Positions 62,221 to 64,000 of a stretch of DNA of 64,000 nt are shown one piece after another. Source of the stretch: Pedobacter nyackensis (GTDB lineage Bacteria > Bacteroidota > Bacteroidia > Sphingobacteriales > Sphingobacteriaceae). The position numbers and the translations under genes are program-made. Location of the stretch: NCBI RefSeq assembly GCF_900176505.1, contig NZ_FWYB01000016.1, positions 62,001-126,000 on the forward strand. The letters run 5' to 3'. The notes under the pieces are model-generated. The model made no database searches and was not told the origin of the DNA. It worked only from the letters and a program-made list of their open reading frames with translations. Numbering within the stretch: position 1 is the first letter of the stretch; each line of letters begins with the position of its first letter.

Positions 62221-64000
62221 TTAAATCCCCATGTTAATACCAAAATTTATTACTCGTTGTACCGGATATCCCAGGCCTTTGCCGCCCATTTCTATATCCC
62301 ATAGGTCAAAACCCGTTAAAGTATATAGATTGGTCGCCGTAGCATAGAATCGAAGATTATTGATTTTTACTCTTTTCGTTAGCGTTTGTGGTAGTTTATA
62401 ACCAATTTCTACTTGTTTTAACCTAAGAAATGCACCATTACGCATAAACCAGGTACTAGCCTGACTATTGTTGTTATTTGCATACGCCGTTAAACGCGGC
62501 CACAATGCATATAAGTCTCTATTTTCCTCCGACCAATGATCTTTTGCATAAGCATCAATCAGCTGGGTATTATTTACAAAAGGCGAGGTTTGGTCCACAT
62601 CAATCCAGAAAGACGACTTCGCTGAGCCCTGAAGAAAAGCAGAAAAATCAAAATTCTTGTAACTGGCAGAAAAGCCAGCACCATAAATAATTTCAGGATT
62701 TGTAGGAAAGCCTATTGGCACCTGGTCTTTTACAGTAATCTGCCCATCACCATCTACATCACGATATTTAATATCTCCACCCCTGGTAATAAAGCCACCA
62801 AAATTCTGTGTTGGAGAACTCCTCACTTCTTCATCATCAATAAATAAGCGTTCAGCAATGTATCCAAAACGCTGTGAAGTAGATTGCCCGGCTTTATATT
62901 GCCAGTAGTTATCATAAATAGGCTCTTCATACTCAGTATACATATTTTTCGCATACGTCATGTTACCTCTGATTGATAGCGACCAGTTTCTTCCCAGATG
63001 TTCGTCATAGTTTAGGGATAAATCAACCGCCCTGCTTTTTGCACCGCCCACATTTGCTTTTGGCGTTGCCCCCTGAAGTCCCATAGTTTTAGGGATAGAG
63101 GCTCTTGGCATTAATATATTATAGCGTTTTTCTATAAAATATTCCGCAATTAGCTCAAGTTTGTTCTTGATTCCTATTTCGAGACCAAAAGTGGAATTTG
63201 CCGCTGTTTCCCAGGTAATTTCTGTATTCTCATACCTATTTAAAGATATTCCGTTTATGCTTGAGCCGGTGGTTCCAAAATTCGCGCCGAATGCAGAATT
63301 ATTCATATTCACCTCCGACAGGTAAAAAAACCTTTCCTCGCTACTTCCAATGGCATCATTTCCCACTAATCCATAATTCCCACGTACTCTTAATTTTGTA
63401 ATAAATGAGCTTAGCGGTTTAAAGAACTTCTCATTAGAAATTGCCCAGGCCATGCCTACTGAAGGAAAGAAACCGAAACGTTTGCTCGAATGAAAGCGCT
63501 CTGAACCATTATACCCGAAATTAAATTCAGTAAAATATCTGCTGTCATAGCTATAGGTGGCTCTACCAGATACGCCAAGATTCCTTGCGGCCAAAGATTC
63601 CTGCAAACTATTTGCATTACCTGCTAATCTCGACTGCATGGTAAAGACCGCCATACCGGAAAAAAGGTGCTTTTGTGCAAAAGTCCGGCTATAATTAGCT
63701 GCGGTTTGCATATAAAACTCTGATGAAACGGTTTCCTCCCCGGGACTGAAACTTAGAAAATCTGTTCCACTATCAGGATTGATTGCAGCAAGCTCATAAG
63801 TATTGTTGATTTTATCGTAAGTACTTACCTTATACATAAAGGGGTTGTAAGCACGGGTTACATCAAAATATGCCCTTCTATTCGTGTTAAACATTCCGTT
63901 TACAGCAAGACCAGGCGTGATGAAAGAAAGATCTTGCTTTAATTCTAATTGCGCGAGCATCAGAGAGCGTGAGTACTCTTTATAACCCTTAACCATATCA
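62221..64000 (-). CDS. SusC/RagA TonB-dependent transporter, C-terminal part (runs off the window)
   Basis: About 593 codons of the beta-barrel are visible; the STN, Ig and plug regions lie beyond base 64000. Barrel segments typical of SusC: GNYGLVGNDAIGSSEERFFY, the calcium-like turn YRDVDGDGQITVKDQVPIG, DFSAFLQGSAKSSF and the C-terminal FGINMGI. The gene is translated toward susD with a 3-base gap. Whether it carries an STN domain cannot be seen. Confidence 0.92.
   Translation of the reverse strand, partial: DMVKGYKEYSRSLMLAQLELKQDLSFITPGLAVNGMFNTNRRAYFDVTRAYNPFMYKVSTYDKINNTYELAAINPDSGTDFLSFSPGEETVSSEFYMQTAANYSRTFAQKHLFSGMAVFTMQSRLAGNANSLQESLAARNLGVSGRATYSYDSRYFTEFNFGYNGSERFHSSKRFGFFPSVGMAWAISNEKFFKPLSSFITKLRVRGNYGLVGNDAIGSSEERFFYLSEVNMNNSAFGANFGTTGSSINGISLNRYENTEITWETAANSTFGLEIGIKNKLELIAEYFIEKRYNILMPRASIPKTMGLQGATPKANVGGAKSRAVDLSLNYDEHLGRNWSLSIRGNMTYAKNMYTEYEEPIYDNYWQYKAGQSTSQRFGYIAERLFIDDEEVRSSPTQNFGGFITRGGDIKYRDVDGDGQITVKDQVPIGFPTNPEIIYGAGFSASYKNFDFSAFLQGSAKSSFWIDVDQTSPFVNNTQLIDAYAKDHWSEENRDLYALWPRLTAYANNNNSQASTWFMRNGAFLRLKQVEIGYKLPQTLTKRVKINNLRFYATATNLYTLTGFDLWDIEMGGKGLGYPVQRVINFGINMGI

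Overview
The window looks like a chromosomal segment of a Bacteroidota bacterium, most likely a Sphingobacteriaceae member close to Pedobacter. The reasons are three SusC/SusD outer-membrane uptake systems, FecR/ECF-sigma control, promoters of the Bacteroidota type (TTTG, 18-20 bp, TAnnTTTG), many lipoproteins with a Cys after a short hydrophobic leader, and a monomeric isocitrate dehydrogenase. Species assignment is inference.

Layout. (1) 1-2000: a partial and a complete PQQ-type sugar dehydrogenase, the second fused to cytochrome c. (2) 2233-17780: a 15.4-kb block bracketed by two identical tRNA-Phe(GAA) genes inside a ~135-bp direct repeat. It carries a complete polysaccharide-utilisation locus: ECF sigma (divergent), FecR, SusC, SusD, GH79, GH88, PL8, an esterase and an FAD oxidoreductase. 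The enzymes point to a glucuronate-containing polymer. The lyase makes unsaturated ends, GH88 removes them, GH79 removes saturated glucuronate, and the esterase removes acyl groups. No sulfatase or integrase is present. (3) 17.9-33.9 kb: mostly housekeeping genes, including an Fe-S oxidoreductase pair, a WalJ-like metallohydrolase, isoaspartyl peptidase, MtgA, the rpsF-rpsR-rplI operon, an AraC regulator, dnaX, monomeric icd, a TonB receptor and a short SSB. (4) 34-40.6 kb: small accessory genes, namely a zinc-ribbon protein next to a large palindrome, a ThuA protein, an HPP membrane protein, an Rrf2 regulator with an oxidoreductase sharing an apparent 23-bp operator, and an overlapping pair of exported proteins of unknown function.

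(5) 40.7-52.9 kb: a second SusCD system without any carbohydrate enzyme. Transcription order is truncated FecR, ECF sigma, FecR, SusC, SusD, two secreted DUF4369-thioredoxin proteins and a secreted amidohydrolase; a third thioredoxin lipoprotein converges on it. This is the best candidate for an uncharacterised system. (6) 53-64 kb: a third, glycan-type locus. SusC (cut by the window edge), SusD and two DUF-domain lipoproteins end at a strong terminator. They are followed by a separate unit of GH27 alpha-galactosidase, a small lipoprotein and a Tat-exported beta-helix protein related to GH28.

No stretch longer than 300 bases lacks a gene. I saw no CRISPR array, transposase, integrase or rRNA. 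All assignments rest on reading motifs by eye, without database searches.
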